64,000 bases of DNA from Haloglomus litoreum (GCF_029338515.1 NZ_CP119988.1:2604001-2668000), one strand, 5' to 3'. Counted from the first letter of the stretch, positions 35,885-45,114 are shown. A program made the numbers and translations. The notes: a model not told the origin generated them from the sequence alone.

Positions 35885-37423
35885 TCAGGGTGGCACGGGC
35901 ACCGACTCCACGACGACCGCCTCGTCCACGACGAGGTTGTACGCGCGCTCGTCGTCGTTCCAGAGCACCAGCACCCGCTCGAAGGTGAGCAGGTCGCCGT
36001 AGTCGGCCTCCCGGAGCGGCGCGTTCAGGCTGTCCTCGTCGACGAGGACGGCGAAGTGGTCCGTCGTCTGCGAGCCGTCGCCGATACGGAACAGGGGGTT
36101 GGCGTCGGGGGACTCGGTCAGGTCGTGGCTCAGTTTCACCGCCGCGACGTTGACCCGGTCGGTGACGTGGGCCTCGGAGTCGGCGAGCCGGGCGAAGCGG
36201 TCGTGCGCCGGCTGGAAGTCGATGGCCTGGCGGCCGTCCCGCCGGAGCACGCTGTAGGAGAACTGCACGTCGACGTTGACGAACTCGCCGTCGCCTGGGG
36301 CCCGGTCATCGGCAGCGGCCGGGTCGGCGGTCGCCTCACCGGCGTCCGGGCCACGCTCGCCCCGGTCGAGCGAGCGCTGGAACCCCGGCACCTCGAGGTC
36401 CGGGCGCACGTCGAACGACCAGCAGGTGTCGGCCGGGGCGGCGTCCGGCCAGAGCCGGAGCGTCGGCGCCCACACCGTCGCGGCGTCCTCGCCGGAGTGG
36501 TCGGCCAGCGCGCGCTCGACGCCACGCAATCCCAGCGCGGTGTTCCGGTCGGCCGGGGCGAGCGCGAGGAACGAGCCGTCGGGTGCGAGCGCGTCGAGGT
36601 AGCGCCGGGCCGTCCCGGACGGGTCCTCGAGTTCCGAGAGGACGTTCGAGAACAGTATCAGGTCCCAGCCGGCGGGCGCGTCGTCCCCGCCCACCGCCGC
36701 GTCGTCCAGGGGCGCTGCCGGGTCGAACGCCTCGGCCGTCTCGCGGTGGACCGTGGGGTGGACGTTCCGCCCCAGGTCCCCCAGCAGCGACTCCAGCACG
36801 TCGGCCGCGGCCGCCGGCTCGACGGCGTGGTAGTCGAGGAGCGCCTCGTCCGGGAGGTAGTCGGCGAGCCCGAGTGCCGGCCCGCCCACGCCGGCACCGA
36901 CATCGAGCACGCGCAGGTGATGGCCCAGCAGGTCGGCCTTCGCGAGGTCGTCGAGGACGTACTGGACGCTCGCGTAGTAGCCCGGCAGGTGGTAGACGGC
37001 GTACGCGAGCGCCGTCTCGTCGTCGTACTCGACCGCGCCGCCGTGGAGGTAGTGCTCCTTGACCTCGCGGAGACGGCGCCGGAGCCGGTCGCCGCTCTCG
37101 CCGTCGGGCCAGCCGGCGCCGTAGCGCTCGACGAGCAGGTCCTCAAGCCGGGTCGCGTGGGCGTCCGGGAGCGCGGTGACGCGCTCGTCGACGCCGCGGG
37201 CCCGCCACGCTGGAACCGGCTCGCCGGAGACGGGGACGAAGGTCCGGTCGTCGGTCTCCACCAGGCCGAGGTCGGGCGCCAGCGCCCGGAGTTCCTGCGT
37301 CACGACGGCGGGATGGGGCTGTCCCTCGACGTACTCGAACACCTCCTCCGGGTCGATCGGCCGGACGCTCCGGAGGTACCGGGCGGTGTCCCGCAGGTCC
37401 GAGCGCTGTGTCTCATCCATCAT
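35885..37423 (-). CDS. Rsm22-like small-ribosomal-subunit methyltransferase
   Basis: 512 residues. Helical N-terminal third, then a SAM-binding core (LRVLDVGAGVGGPALGL near 170-185; DLILFSNVLSELED near 255), and a C-terminal region (VNVDVQFSYSVLRRDGRQAI...KLSHDLTE) as in Rsm22 family proteins, which act on the mitochondrial small subunit in yeast. The four Cys of eukaryotic Rsm22 are missing here; only one Cys is seen, so an Fe-S site is unlikely. Its ATG overlaps the tyrA stop (ATGA), so it is co-expressed with tyrA. Confidence 0.75.
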   Translation of the reverse strand: MMDETQRSDLRDTARYLRSVRPIDPEEVFEYVEGQPHPAVVTQELRALAPDLGLVETDDRTFVPVSGEPVPAWRARGVDERVTALPDAHATRLEDLLVERYGAGWPDGESGDRLRRRLREVKEHYLHGGAVEYDDETALAYAVYHLPGYYASVQYVLDDLAKADLLGHHLRVLDVGAGVGGPALGLADYLPDEALLDYHAVEPAAAADVLESLLGDLGRNVHPTVHRETAEAFDPAAPLDDAAVGGDDAPAGWDLILFSNVLSELEDPSGTARRYLDALAPDGSFLALAPADRNTALGLRGVERALADHSGEDAATVWAPTLRLWPDAAPADTCWSFDVRPDLEVPGFQRSLDRGERGPDAGEATADPAAADDRAPGDGEFVNVDVQFSYSVLRRDGRQAIDFQPAHDRFARLADSEAHVTDRVNVAAVKLSHDLTESPDANPLFRIGDGSQTTDHFAVLVDEDSLNAPLREADYGDLLTFERVLVLWNDDERAYNLVVDEAVVVESVPVPP

Positions 37424-38259
37424 GTGTCGTCACCGTCGGTTCGGTCGTCGGCAGCCGTCCTCGACGGCGCTCCCTCGGCGGCCCCGCCGAACGGCGCCGC
37501 GCCGGCCTCGGCGTACAGCTCGGCGAAGGCCTCGAAGTCATCCGCCACCTCGGCGACGCGCCGGGCGGCGTCGGCGACGGCGTCGGCGCCCTCGAAGGCG
37601 GCCTGTATCTCGGCGTACACGTCGGGGTTCCCGCCGGTCACGTTCGCGACGAGGTCGGCGAGCGGCTCGGAGACGGGCGTGTGGAATTCCTCGGGCACGT
37701 CCTCTGCGGCGAGGCCGAACGCGAGGACCGCGGCGTGGGTCCGTGCCTGGACGGTCGCCATCGCGCGGTCGTGCTCCGCGGGCGTCGTGTCGAAGACGCG
37801 GTTCCCCCGGTCGGCCAGCGCCTCGCGGATGGCCCGGACCGCGGGGCCACCACGGTCCACGACGACGGCGCAGTTCCCGGGCTCGTTGTCGGGGGCGAAC
37901 AGCGGGTGGAAGGAGGCGCGCTCGCGGTCCGGAGCGGCGTCGGCGAGTGCCGTGACGGCCGTCTCCATCTCGCCCGAGACATCCACGACGGCGCGCTCGG
38001 CCCGCGGCCCGTGTTCGGCGACGGCCTCGGGAACTGCCGAGATGGGGACCGCCACGCAGACAAGGTCGACCGGCCCGCCGTCATCGACGGTCGCCGTGGG
38101 GGCGTCCGGCTCGTCGGCGACCCGTTCCGCGAAGGCCGCCACCGCCGCCCGGGCGGCGGTCTCGTCGTCGTCGGCGAAGGCCACGCGGTCGACGGCAGGG
38201 GCGACGCTACGGGCGAACCAGCGGCCCATCGTCCCGGCCCCGACCACGAGCAGGTGCAT
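37420..38259 (-). CDS. tyrA: Prephenate dehydrogenase-like protein (TyrA, tyrosine biosynthesis)
   Basis: 279 residues from ATG 38259. The N-terminal Rossmann motif VVGAGTMGRWFA binds NAD(P), VCVAVPIS marks the cofactor pocket edge, and HPLFAPDNEPG matches the HPMFGP catalytic loop of TyrA. The C-terminal helical dimerisation domain contains the family's arginine/histidine pattern QARTHAAVLAFG. It oxidatively decarboxylates prephenate to hydroxyphenylpyruvate. Stop overlaps the Rsm22-like ATG by four bases. Confidence 0.82.
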   Translation of the reverse strand: MHLLVVGAGTMGRWFARSVAPAVDRVAFADDDETAARAAVAAFAERVADEPDAPTATVDDGGPVDLVCVAVPISAVPEAVAEHGPRAERAVVDVSGEMETAVTALADAAPDRERASFHPLFAPDNEPGNCAVVVDRGGPAVRAIREALADRGNRVFDTTPAEHDRAMATVQARTHAAVLAFGLAAEDVPEEFHTPVSEPLADLVANVTGGNPDVYAEIQAAFEGADAVADAARRVAEVADDFEAFAELYAEAGAAPFGGAAEGAPSRTAADDRTDGDDT

Positions 38260-38441
38260 GAGCGTCCGATTGCCGACGCCCCGGCAAAAGCCGTTCGCTC
38301 CCGGCACCGTCGGCGACTGCCGCGGACGATGAGGGCCCCGAGAGCGCCACCGATGTCGCGACACCAGGTCTGCCCCCGGAAGCACGTCGCCAGGTCTGCC
38401 GCCGCCACCAGCACTATCCGGGGCGAGTCCAGACAGCCGCC

Positions 38442-39344
38442 ATGCGCCGTAGCCTGCTGGTGGTGGGCCTGTGCTGTCTCCTCGTTCTCGCCGGGTGTGG
38501 TGGGACGAGCACGCAACCGACCGCGTCGCCGTCACCGTCCGGGACGGCGGCGCCCGACGGCGGTGGTGGTGACGGCGGTGCCGGGAGCGACGACGGCGAT
38601 GGCGGTACGGCGGACGACGGGGAGAGCGATGGCTCCGGGGACGCCGGCGGTGACGGGACGGACGGCGGGTCCTCGTTCGAGTACCCCGAGGGCGTCGACG
38701 ACTCCGGCGTCGCCGACTCGACGGCGCTGTTCGACGCCCACGTGGCAGCGGTGTCCGGGACGGACTACGCCATCAACCTCACGCAGGTGGCGGCCATCGG
38801 CGAGAACCGGACGCACGCGACCTCGGTGGTCCGGAGCGACCTCGACAGGGAGCGCTCGCTCGGCCGGTTCGAGGTCACGGGGCAGCAGGACACCTCGGTC
38901 GCCGTGTTCCGGAACACGAGTGACTTCTACCGCCGGCAGACCGCCGCCGGCCGGACCTCGTACCGGGTCCGGAACGCCACCGGGTCGTTCGCGACGTACC
39001 ACGAGCGCCGGGCGGACGTCCTCCGATCCGCGAACACGGTCTTCCAGTTCGCGAACCTCTCGAGCGCCGAGATCGTGGAGCGTGACGGCCGACGGATGGC
39101 CCGGTACACGCTCGACGAGGTCGACCGGACGGCCATCAACGAGAGCACCACCATCACGGACGCCAGCGCCGAGCTACTGGTCGACGAGCGGGGGGTCATC
39201 CACCGCGGCTACGTCGAGATCGACGGCGAGCGCGACGGCGAGCCCCGGCGGCTGTTCGTCGAGTTCCGCACGACCGCGACGGGCGACGTGCCCGTCGAGC
39301 GACCTGGCTGGCTGGGGACAGCTGAGGAGGAGGCCGGGACCTGA
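38442..39344 (+). CDS. Putative haloarchaeal lipoprotein, paralogue of the one at 1609
   Basis: 300 residues. Signal with lipobox LAGC (Cys19), then a Gly/Asp/Ser tract of about 55 residues, a spacer between membrane anchor and folded domain. The domain has ALFDAHVAAVSGTDYAINLTQ, repeated N-x-S/T sites and ends in VERPGW, as in the other lipoprotein. ACTATCC is centred 26 bases upstream. It probably sits on the outer membrane face; binding partner unknown. Divergent from tyrA. Confidence 0.75.
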   Translation: MRRSLLVVGLCCLLVLAGCGGTSTQPTASPSPSGTAAPDGGGGDGGAGSDDGDGGTADDGESDGSGDAGGDGTDGGSSFEYPEGVDDSGVADSTALFDAHVAAVSGTDYAINLTQVAAIGENRTHATSVVRSDLDRERSLGRFEVTGQQDTSVAVFRNTSDFYRRQTAAGRTSYRVRNATGSFATYHERRADVLRSANTVFQFANLSSAEIVERDGRRMARYTLDEVDRTAINESTTITDASAELLVDERGVIHRGYVEIDGERDGEPRRLFVEFRTTATGDVPVERPGWLGTAEEEAGT

Positions 39345-39458
39345 CCGGCACTACCGGGAGCCCGAGAGTCGGCGCGATGGTGCGTTCCAGGCGTCAGCCC
39401 TCATCTCTCGAACGTCCCGATTCCCGGTTGGAACCGAGCGAGCGGACGGGAGCAGCCG

Positions 39459-39893
39459 CTACATCTTCCCCGCGCGCTCCAGCCCGACGTACGCCGCCGC
39501 CCGCCTGACCAGCGCGGGGTGCGGGTCGGCCGGGGGGCGGCAGGCCAGCACCCGCTGGAAGGCCGCCTCCAGGTCACGGTCGGTCGTCTCAGCGAGCGTG
39601 GCCGCGGCCACGGCGACGCTCCGCGAGGAGCCGGCCGAACAGTGGACGAGCGTCCGGTGTCCGTCGGTCAGGGCATCGAGCGTCGCGTCCACGGCTCGCT
39701 CGAACGCGCTCCCGTCGTTGCGCGGCCCGTCGACCATCGGCTCACGGACGACGTCGACCCCCGTCGGATAGCCGTCGGTGGGAGCGTCGTGCGTGAGGCC
39801 GACGACGACATCGATGCCGGCTGCGTGCAGCGCCCGGCCGTCGCCCACGCTGGCGAGATCGCCAACGTACAGGTCCTCCCCCACGCGATGCAT
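39459..39893 (-). CDS. Dual-specificity protein phosphatase
   Basis: 144 residues from ATG 39893. The Cys-phosphatase loop is H84-C85-S-A-G-S-S-R91-S, with general acid Asp expected in the REPMVDGPRND stretch (D55 region). This is the DSP core without extra domain. It removes phosphate from Ser/Thr/Tyr or other phospho-esters; target unknown. Convergent with the second lipoprotein gene (114-base spacer). Confidence 0.87.
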   Translation of the reverse strand: MHRVGEDLYVGDLASVGDGRALHAAGIDVVVGLTHDAPTDGYPTGVDVVREPMVDGPRNDGSAFERAVDATLDALTDGHRTLVHCSAGSSRSVAVAAATLAETTDRDLEAAFQRVLACRPPADPHPALVRRAAAYVGLERAGKM

Positions 39894-39929
39894 GCACCGT
39901 GCTTCGTGACGGCATCACAAGAAACCGCG

Positions 39930-40724
39930 TCAGACGTGTGGCTTCGGTCGTAGCTCCTCCGGCGAGCGCGCGGCGAGCCACTCGCAGAGCTGTACGAGCT
40001 GGTCGGAGGCAGCCTCGAACAGCTGGGCGCCCTTCTCCGCGGTGGCGTCGGTCTGGTCGCCGAGGACGCCGTTGTCGGTGTTGTCGGCGGCGTCGTAGAA
40101 GGCCCGGGCGCCGTGGACCATCCCGCGCCGGCGGCCGTCCGGCTCGGCGTTCTCCACCTCCTCCATCAGGACCCCGCCGTCGCGGGCCTCGTCGAGGCGG
40201 TCGTCGTGGACGAGGTCGGGGTGGAGGTGCTGTATCATCGCGGTCTCCTTCGGGCCGCCGTGGGGCCCGTTGTGCTCGAAGAGGTCGTCGACGAGGTCGG
40301 GGATGGACTCGTCCCACATCCACTCGACGGCGAAGGCGGTCTCGTCGTCGTACAGTCGTCGGCCGACCTCCTGCAGGTGCTCGATGTTGCCGCCGTGGGC
40401 GTTGACGTAGACGACACGGTCGATACCGTGGTAGGTGAGGTTGCGGGTGAACGACTCGACGTAGTCACGGAACTGGGGCGCGTCGACCCACATCGTCCCG
40501 GGGAACTGCTTGTGGTGCGGGCTGACGCCGATGTTGATGGTGGGGGTGCAGAGGTAGCCGGTCCGGTCGGCGGCCTCGCGGGCCAGCCCTTCGGCGATGA
40601 GGTGGTCGGTGCCCTCGGGGAGGTGCGGCCCGTGCTGCTCGGTCGAGCCCAGCGGGACGATGGCCAGCGACTCGGCCTCGAAGTACGCCTCCAGATCCGG
40701 CCACGCCTCGTCGGCGAGATACAT
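39930..40724 (-). CDS. Creatininase-family amidohydrolase
   Basis: 264 residues from ATG 40724 (MYLADEAWPDLEAYF), the usual start position in relatives; ATG 40751 would add nine residues. Metal ligands: GSTEQHGPHLPEGTDH (E29, H31, D40), NAHGGN, and HGGPKETAM. Members include creatinine amidohydrolase, FAPy deformylase for riboflavin/F420 (ArfB) and MftE. As archaeal ArfB belongs to this family and a riboflavin reductase is in the window, ArfB activity is a candidate (inference). Confidence 0.83.
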   Translation of the reverse strand: MYLADEAWPDLEAYFEAESLAIVPLGSTEQHGPHLPEGTDHLIAEGLAREAADRTGYLCTPTINIGVSPHHKQFPGTMWVDAPQFRDYVESFTRNLTYHGIDRVVYVNAHGGNIEHLQEVGRRLYDDETAFAVEWMWDESIPDLVDDLFEHNGPHGGPKETAMIQHLHPDLVHDDRLDEARDGGVLMEEVENAEPDGRRRGMVHGARAFYDAADNTDNGVLGDQTDATAEKGAQLFEAASDQLVQLCEWLAARSPEELRPKPHV

Positions 40725-40853
40725 GCGACGGTCGACGCGCGGCGGTGGCATGAAGGTGGTCCCCTGGATGCCGAACCGTACCGGGGCGGCATGGCCGCAC
40801 GAGGCCGCGGTGTCGGGCCGAACGGTTTTGACGTGGGGGGCTGAAGGGCGAGT

Positions 40854-41540
40854 ATGCGATTCCTCATCGTCGGATACGGTCGGGTCGGGCTGCGGACCGC
40901 GCAGATCCTCGCCTCCGAGGGACACGAGGTAACCATCGTCGACGAGGACCCGGAGAAGGTCGCGGAAGCGACCGACGACGGGTTCCAGGCCCACGAGGGC
41001 GACGGCCAGGACGACCGGCTCCTCGAGAAGGCCGGCATCGCGGACGTCGACGCCATCGCCGCGCTCACCGGCGACCTGAACGCCAACTTCGCGGCCTGCA
41101 TGGCCGGCGAGGCTCACGACATCCGGACGGTCATGCGCATCGACGAGGACTACCGCGAGGAGATCTACGAGAAGTACGCGGCCGACGTCGACGAGATCGT
41201 CTATCCCGAACGGCTCGGCGCGGCGGGCGCGAAGACGGCACTGCTGGGCGGGGACCTGAACGTCCTCGCGGACCTGACGGAGTCGTTGACGGCGGCGACC
41301 GTCGACGTGCCCCCGGAGTCCCCGCTCGTCGGGCGCCGGGTCGTCGGGGTGGAACTCCCTGCCGGCTCGCGGATCTACGCCCACGGCCGGGTGAACGAGC
41401 CGCTGAACATCCCGCTGCCGCAGGCGACCATCGAGGCCGGCGACCGGCTGGCCGTCATCGCCGACGGCGACTCGCTGGCCGCGGTCCGTGCGATGGTCCA
41501 GGGTGACGACCCGGACGGCGACGCGGAAGCCAGCGCCTGA
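40854..41540 (+). CDS. TrkA-type K+ uptake regulatory protein (RCK: TrkA-N plus TrkA-C)
   Basis: 228 residues. N-terminal Rossmann motif VGYGRVGLRTA (residues 6-16) with DED acidic end of strand 2 for NAD(H) binding; C-terminal TrkA_C domain from about 145 (VPPESPLVGRRVVGVELPAGSRIYA). It gates a membrane K+ transporter by nucleotide binding, important for salt-in osmotic balance in haloarchaea. The membrane subunit (TrkH) is not in the window. CGGTTTTG is 26 bases before ATG. Divergent from the creatininase. Confidence 0.9.
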   Translation: MRFLIVGYGRVGLRTAQILASEGHEVTIVDEDPEKVAEATDDGFQAHEGDGQDDRLLEKAGIADVDAIAALTGDLNANFAACMAGEAHDIRTVMRIDEDYREEIYEKYAADVDEIVYPERLGAAGAKTALLGGDLNVLADLTESLTAATVDVPPESPLVGRRVVGVELPAGSRIYAHGRVNEPLNIPLPQATIEAGDRLAVIADGDSLAAVRAMVQGDDPDGDAEASA

Positions 41541-41894
41541 GGGCGGTCTCGACAGTATCCGTCGACGGGTCCCCGGTCTCCTCGCCTCGACAGCCGTCAC
41601 TCGGGTTCGCGATGGGTGAGCTTCCGCTCCGGAGCGAGCGGAGCAGAGAGTGTATGTGGCCTCTGCATCCCCGGAAAGGAGATAGGTCCGGGCGCGCGGT
41701 GGGGAGGATGGGGATGTGTTGAGGCCGTCAGTGCGCGCCCACCGATAGCCATCCCCGGGAGGAACATAAATCCGCGTCAGACAGCCGTGTGACCGGCGGG
41801 CGGCGTCCGACGCTCGTCGTCTCTCCGTCATGCGTTTTCTCGGGCGCCGTACCGGGCGAGGAGCCGTGCCCCGGCGGCCGACGAGATACTTAAG
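41541..41894. other. 354-base non-coding region with stable secondary structure
   Basis: No credible gene on either strand. Stems: CCGCTC/GAGCGG-type (41624-41641), GGCCTC 41658-41663 with GAGGCC 41721-41726 enclosing CATCCCC 41666-41672 with GGGGATG 41710-41716, and GGGCGCGC 41690-41697 with GCGCGCCC 41733-41740 as an alternative. TATA-like ATAAATC (41766-41772) and ACTTAAG (41888-41894) patches follow. Could be a small RNA gene; see findings. Confidence 0.4.
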
Positions 41895-42224
41895 TCAACC
41901 CCCGCCCGGCAGCGGGCAGAGACTCGCGGTGAGGACGGCGACCTCCTCGGTGTCGTTGTGCGCGCCGTGGACGGCACCCCGTTCGTTGAGGACGACGCCC
42001 GGCGCGGGGACCCGTTCCTCCTCGTCGTCCCGGACGACCGTGACGGTCCCGGAGAGGACGTGGAAGACGTTGGTGGCGTCGGCGTGTTCGTGGGGTTCGA
42101 CGCGGGCGCCGGGGCCGAGCGCGAACGCCTTCACGAGCACGTCGTCGGTGACGACGAGTTCCGTCGTCGCTACCTCGCCCTCCTCGGGGTCGAGTGCGGC
42201 AGCCTCGGGATACAGGTCGAGCAT
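41895..42224 (-). CDS. Small cupin-domain protein
   Basis: 109 residues from ATG 42224. Single cupin barrel: motif 1 PHEHADATNVFHVLSGTVTVV (two His and one Glu-like), motif 2 VLNERGAVHGAHN. Metal-binding His are present, so it may bind a metal and a small acid. Function unknown. 62 bases separate it from the permease end on the same strand. Confidence 0.83.
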   Translation of the reverse strand: MLDLYPEAAALDPEEGEVATTELVVTDDVLVKAFALGPGARVEPHEHADATNVFHVLSGTVTVVRDDEEERVPAPGVVLNERGAVHGAHNDTEEVAVLTASLCPLPGGG

Positions 42225-42285
42225 GGGAGGCAGAAGGCGCGCGCGGAACTTAGTCCCACACGTCGCCGGTCGGGAAGGAGGCCCG

Positions 42286-43695
42286 TTACTCCGCATCCGG
42301 CACGTGGTCCGTGACGCTGTCGACGGCGTCGTCGATGCGCTCCTCCTCGATGGGGACGACCTGCTCCTCCAGCACGTCGCGCTTGAAGTAGAGGAGTTCG
42401 ACGCTCACGACCGCCAGCGCGACCACGACGACCATCCCGAACGTGCCCGGTTCGCGGGTGTAGAGGTTGTAGGCCATCAGCGGCAGGAACGCGGCGGTAC
42501 CGACGAGGCCGACCGCGGGCGGCAGTGGGTTGACGCTGTCGCGCTCGCGCTCGCGGAGCGCGAGCAGGCTCATCGCGCCGAAGATCAGGATGAACGCCAG
42601 CGAGGCGAACGAGGTGATGGCACCCAGACTGCCCACCGCGGTGAACACGGCGGTCACACCACCGATGACGAGCAGCGTCCGCTCGGGGATGCCGTCGGCG
42701 TCCGCGTCACCGATATCGTCCGGGAGCAGGTCGTCGGCGAGCATCCCCTTCGCGAAGTGCGCCGCCGAGAACATGGTGGCGTTGATGGCGCTCCCGGTGG
42801 AGAACAGCGCCGAGAGCGCGAGCGCGACGCCGCCGGCCGTCGCGAGGCCGTACGGGGATAGCATCGTCCGGGCGGCGTCCTTCAGCGCGACGTGGGGGTG
42901 CTGCTGGAGCGCCTCCGGCGCGAGGTTGACCGTGACGACGCCGACGAGGACGTAGATGGCCACGGCGGCCGGGATGGAGATGTAGACGGCCTTCCGGAGC
43001 GTCTCCTCGGGGTCGGTGATGGACTCCTGGTCGTAGAACAGGAGCTGCCAGCCCTGGAAGGCGACGAAGGAGATGGCCGCCGCCACCACGGGCCCGAACC
43101 CGGCCAGCGAGCCGACGCCGAACCGGAGCGACGACGCCGGACTGTACCCGAGGGCGTAGACGACACCGAGGACGCCGAACGCGACGAGGATGAACACCTT
43201 GAGCGCCACCAGGACGTTCTCGGCGCTGCCGGTGGTGCGGGCGCCGGCGAGGTTGAGCGCCACGAAGCCGGCCACCGCCAGCACCGAGATGAGCGGGCGG
43301 AGCGGGAGGCCGGCGACCGACGCCGGAACGACCGCGAACGAGACGGTGAACTCGGCGAAGGCGAAGGCGTACATCGCCATCGAGCCGATGTAGCCGAACA
43401 GGAGCGTCCAGCCGACCATCCCCGCCAGGTCGGAGTTGCCGACGTAGCACTGGACGAACGTCACCGAGCCGCCCCGGTTGTCGGTCATCGTGTTGAGTTT
43501 GATGTAGGAGTAGCCGGCACAGAGCGCGACGATGCCGGCGGCGACGAACGCCACCCACGTCCTGTAGCGCGTGATGCCGGCGACGACGCCCATGACGGCG
43601 TAGATGCCGCCGCCGATCATCCCACCGAGCGCCATCGATACCGACTCGGTCAGACCGAGGTCTTCGGCGGTCATGGTCGTCGGCTGGTTCGACAC
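42286..43695 (-). CDS. APC-superfamily amino acid permease
   Basis: 469 residues from GTG 43695 (ATG 43674 is an alternative). About 12 transmembrane helices; helix 1 holds the broken-helix substrate motif GGMIGGGIYAV, and LFSTGSAINATMFSAAHFAKGM marks helix 8 of the APC fold. It moves an amino acid or amine by ion symport or exchange. TATA-like GGATATTT (minus strand, 43722-43729) lies about 30 bases upstream of the GTG. C-terminal acidic tail. Confidence 0.88.
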   Translation of the reverse strand: MSNQPTTMTAEDLGLTESVSMALGGMIGGGIYAVMGVVAGITRYRTWVAFVAAGIVALCAGYSYIKLNTMTDNRGGSVTFVQCYVGNSDLAGMVGWTLLFGYIGSMAMYAFAFAEFTVSFAVVPASVAGLPLRPLISVLAVAGFVALNLAGARTTGSAENVLVALKVFILVAFGVLGVVYALGYSPASSLRFGVGSLAGFGPVVAAAISFVAFQGWQLLFYDQESITDPEETLRKAVYISIPAAVAIYVLVGVVTVNLAPEALQQHPHVALKDAARTMLSPYGLATAGGVALALSALFSTGSAINATMFSAAHFAKGMLADDLLPDDIGDADADGIPERTLLVIGGVTAVFTAVGSLGAITSFASLAFILIFGAMSLLALRERERDSVNPLPPAVGLVGTAAFLPLMAYNLYTREPGTFGMVVVVALAVVSVELLYFKRDVLEEQVVPIEEERIDDAVDSVTDHVPDAE

Positions 43696-43839
43696 TGCGA
43701 CTGAAACGTGTGTCGTAGTGAGGATATTTCACACATACCAGAGATGTCCAGAATATACGCCGAGAGATTGCCGTGTAACATCCGGACGCACACCGGAGCC
43801 GTCGAGTGGGTCGGTCCGGCGGTGACCGACGCCCGTCCC

Positions 43840-44652
43840 TCACCACGAGAGGCGGACCGACTGGCCCGGGGCGAGTCCGAACGCCTCGTCGCCCCGCCCC
43901 CGGTTGACCGCGAACTCGACGTTGCCGTGGCTCCCCACCGTGACGAGGCGCTCGCCCGCCTCGCACTCGGCGTAGGCCCGGACGATCGGGGCATCGACGC
44001 CGTTCACCTCGACCCGGTCGCCAACGTGGTCGGCCAGCGCCTCCCCGGGAACGTTCGTGACGGCGTTGCCGAAGTCGTCCACGACGAGGATCTCCCCGTC
44101 GGCCCCCGTCTCGTCGAGCGAGGGATCGGGGAACGACACCGCCTCGTAGTCGTCGGTCGGGGTGAGGCGGTCGGCCGCGCCGAGGTCGTCGACGCCGATC
44201 TCGTGGACCGCGGCGGCGGCGGGTGCGAACACGTCGCGCCCGTGGAACGTCCGGCTCGCCGGGTCGCCGTACGCGTAGTCGAACACCTCCACCTCGCCGT
44301 TGGTACCGCTGCCACCGTCGCCGCCACCACGGTCGTTCACCGCCTCCGAGGCCGTGGCAAGTCGCCGCGCCGCCGGGAGGAGGACGCCGTTGTCGGGGCC
44401 GACGAGCGCGTGGTCGCCCGCCCGGACAACGAGCGCTCGACGGTCCGTGCCCACGCCGGGATCGACGACGACGAGGTGGACGGCCGGCGGGAACCAGGGA
44501 AGGACCTCGCGCAACCAGAACGCCGCCGCCCGGACGTCCTGGCGCGGGAACTCGTGGCTCACGTCCACGAGCCGGGTGTCGACACGCTGGAGGATGACGC
44601 CCTTCATCGCCGCCGGATACGGCGCCCCGAAGTCCGAACTCAGGGTGATCAT
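43840..44652 (-). CDS. SAM hydroxide adenosyltransferase (DUF62/SAM hydrolase)
   Basis: 270 residues from ATG 44652. Conserved motifs of the duf62/fluorinase-like fold: LSSDFG (Asp7), HLVVVDPGVGTDRRALVVRAGDH, VGPDNGVLLPA and VDDFGNAVTNVPG. It splits SAM with hydroxide into adenosine and methionine; physiological role debated. An Asp/Gly insertion (DRGGGDGGSGTNGE, about 105-118) is unusual. Divergent from the 107-aa gene. Confidence 0.9.
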   Translation of the reverse strand: MITLSSDFGAPYPAAMKGVILQRVDTRLVDVSHEFPRQDVRAAAFWLREVLPWFPPAVHLVVVDPGVGTDRRALVVRAGDHALVGPDNGVLLPAARRLATASEAVNDRGGGDGGSGTNGEVEVFDYAYGDPASRTFHGRDVFAPAAAAVHEIGVDDLGAADRLTPTDDYEAVSFPDPSLDETGADGEILVVDDFGNAVTNVPGEALADHVGDRVEVNGVDAPIVRAYAECEAGERLVTVGSHGNVEFAVNRGRGDEAFGLAPGQSVRLSW

Positions 44653-44759
44653 GGGTGGGGCTGGGGCGGCGGGTGACGTAACCGTGGGGGTCCCGCTGGG
44701 GTACGCGCGTGATACTCGCTCTCGGCGAGGCCACCACACTCGCCGTCGGCCGGCCGTGG

Positions 44760-44767
44760 CTTTTACC
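44760..44767 (+). promoter_or_regulatory. TATA-like box of the 107-aa gene
   Basis: CTTTTACC centred 27 bases before ATG 44791. Confidence 0.5.
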
Positions 44768-44790
44768 CGCGGCGAGGCGCGACCCCGGCC

Positions 44791-45114
44791 ATGGACCTTC
44801 AGGTGGACGGACTGGAGGAGCTCGAAGAGCGGGTCGAGACCGCGCTCGACAGGGTCACGGCGCTCCAGGTGGGGACCCAGGTCACCTCGGAGGCCTTCTT
44901 CCCGCCCTCGTTCATGCGCGCCCACACGACCTTCGATTCGTTCGAGGCGTTCTGCGAGCAGAGCCCCTGGGCCGTCGACGACATCGGTGACGTCCAGAAC
45001 ACCGCCCAGGAGCCGCTCGACCAGTACGTCGCCGACACGACCGACTTCGACTCCTGGGAGGGGATGAAGGTCCAGGCCGCGGAGGAGGACATCATCGACG
45101 AGATCGTCGACTGA
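44791..45114 (+). CDS. 107-aa acidic haloarchaeal protein, unknown function
   Basis: MDLQVDGLEELEERVETALDRVTAL forms an amphipathic helix; the rest contains TTFDSFEAFCEQSPWAVDDIGD and ends EEDIIDEIVD. High acidity and a well-placed TATA-like box support a real gene. No motif known. It precedes mre11 by 115 bases on the same strand. Confidence 0.65.
   Translation: MDLQVDGLEELEERVETALDRVTALQVGTQVTSEAFFPPSFMRAHTTFDSFEAFCEQSPWAVDDIGDVQNTAQEPLDQYVADTTDFDSWEGMKVQAAEEDIIDEIVD

Noticed and set aside
41640-41760. RNase P RNA or SRP RNA
   Set aside because: Conserved cores of these RNAs are not found and the structured part is too short.
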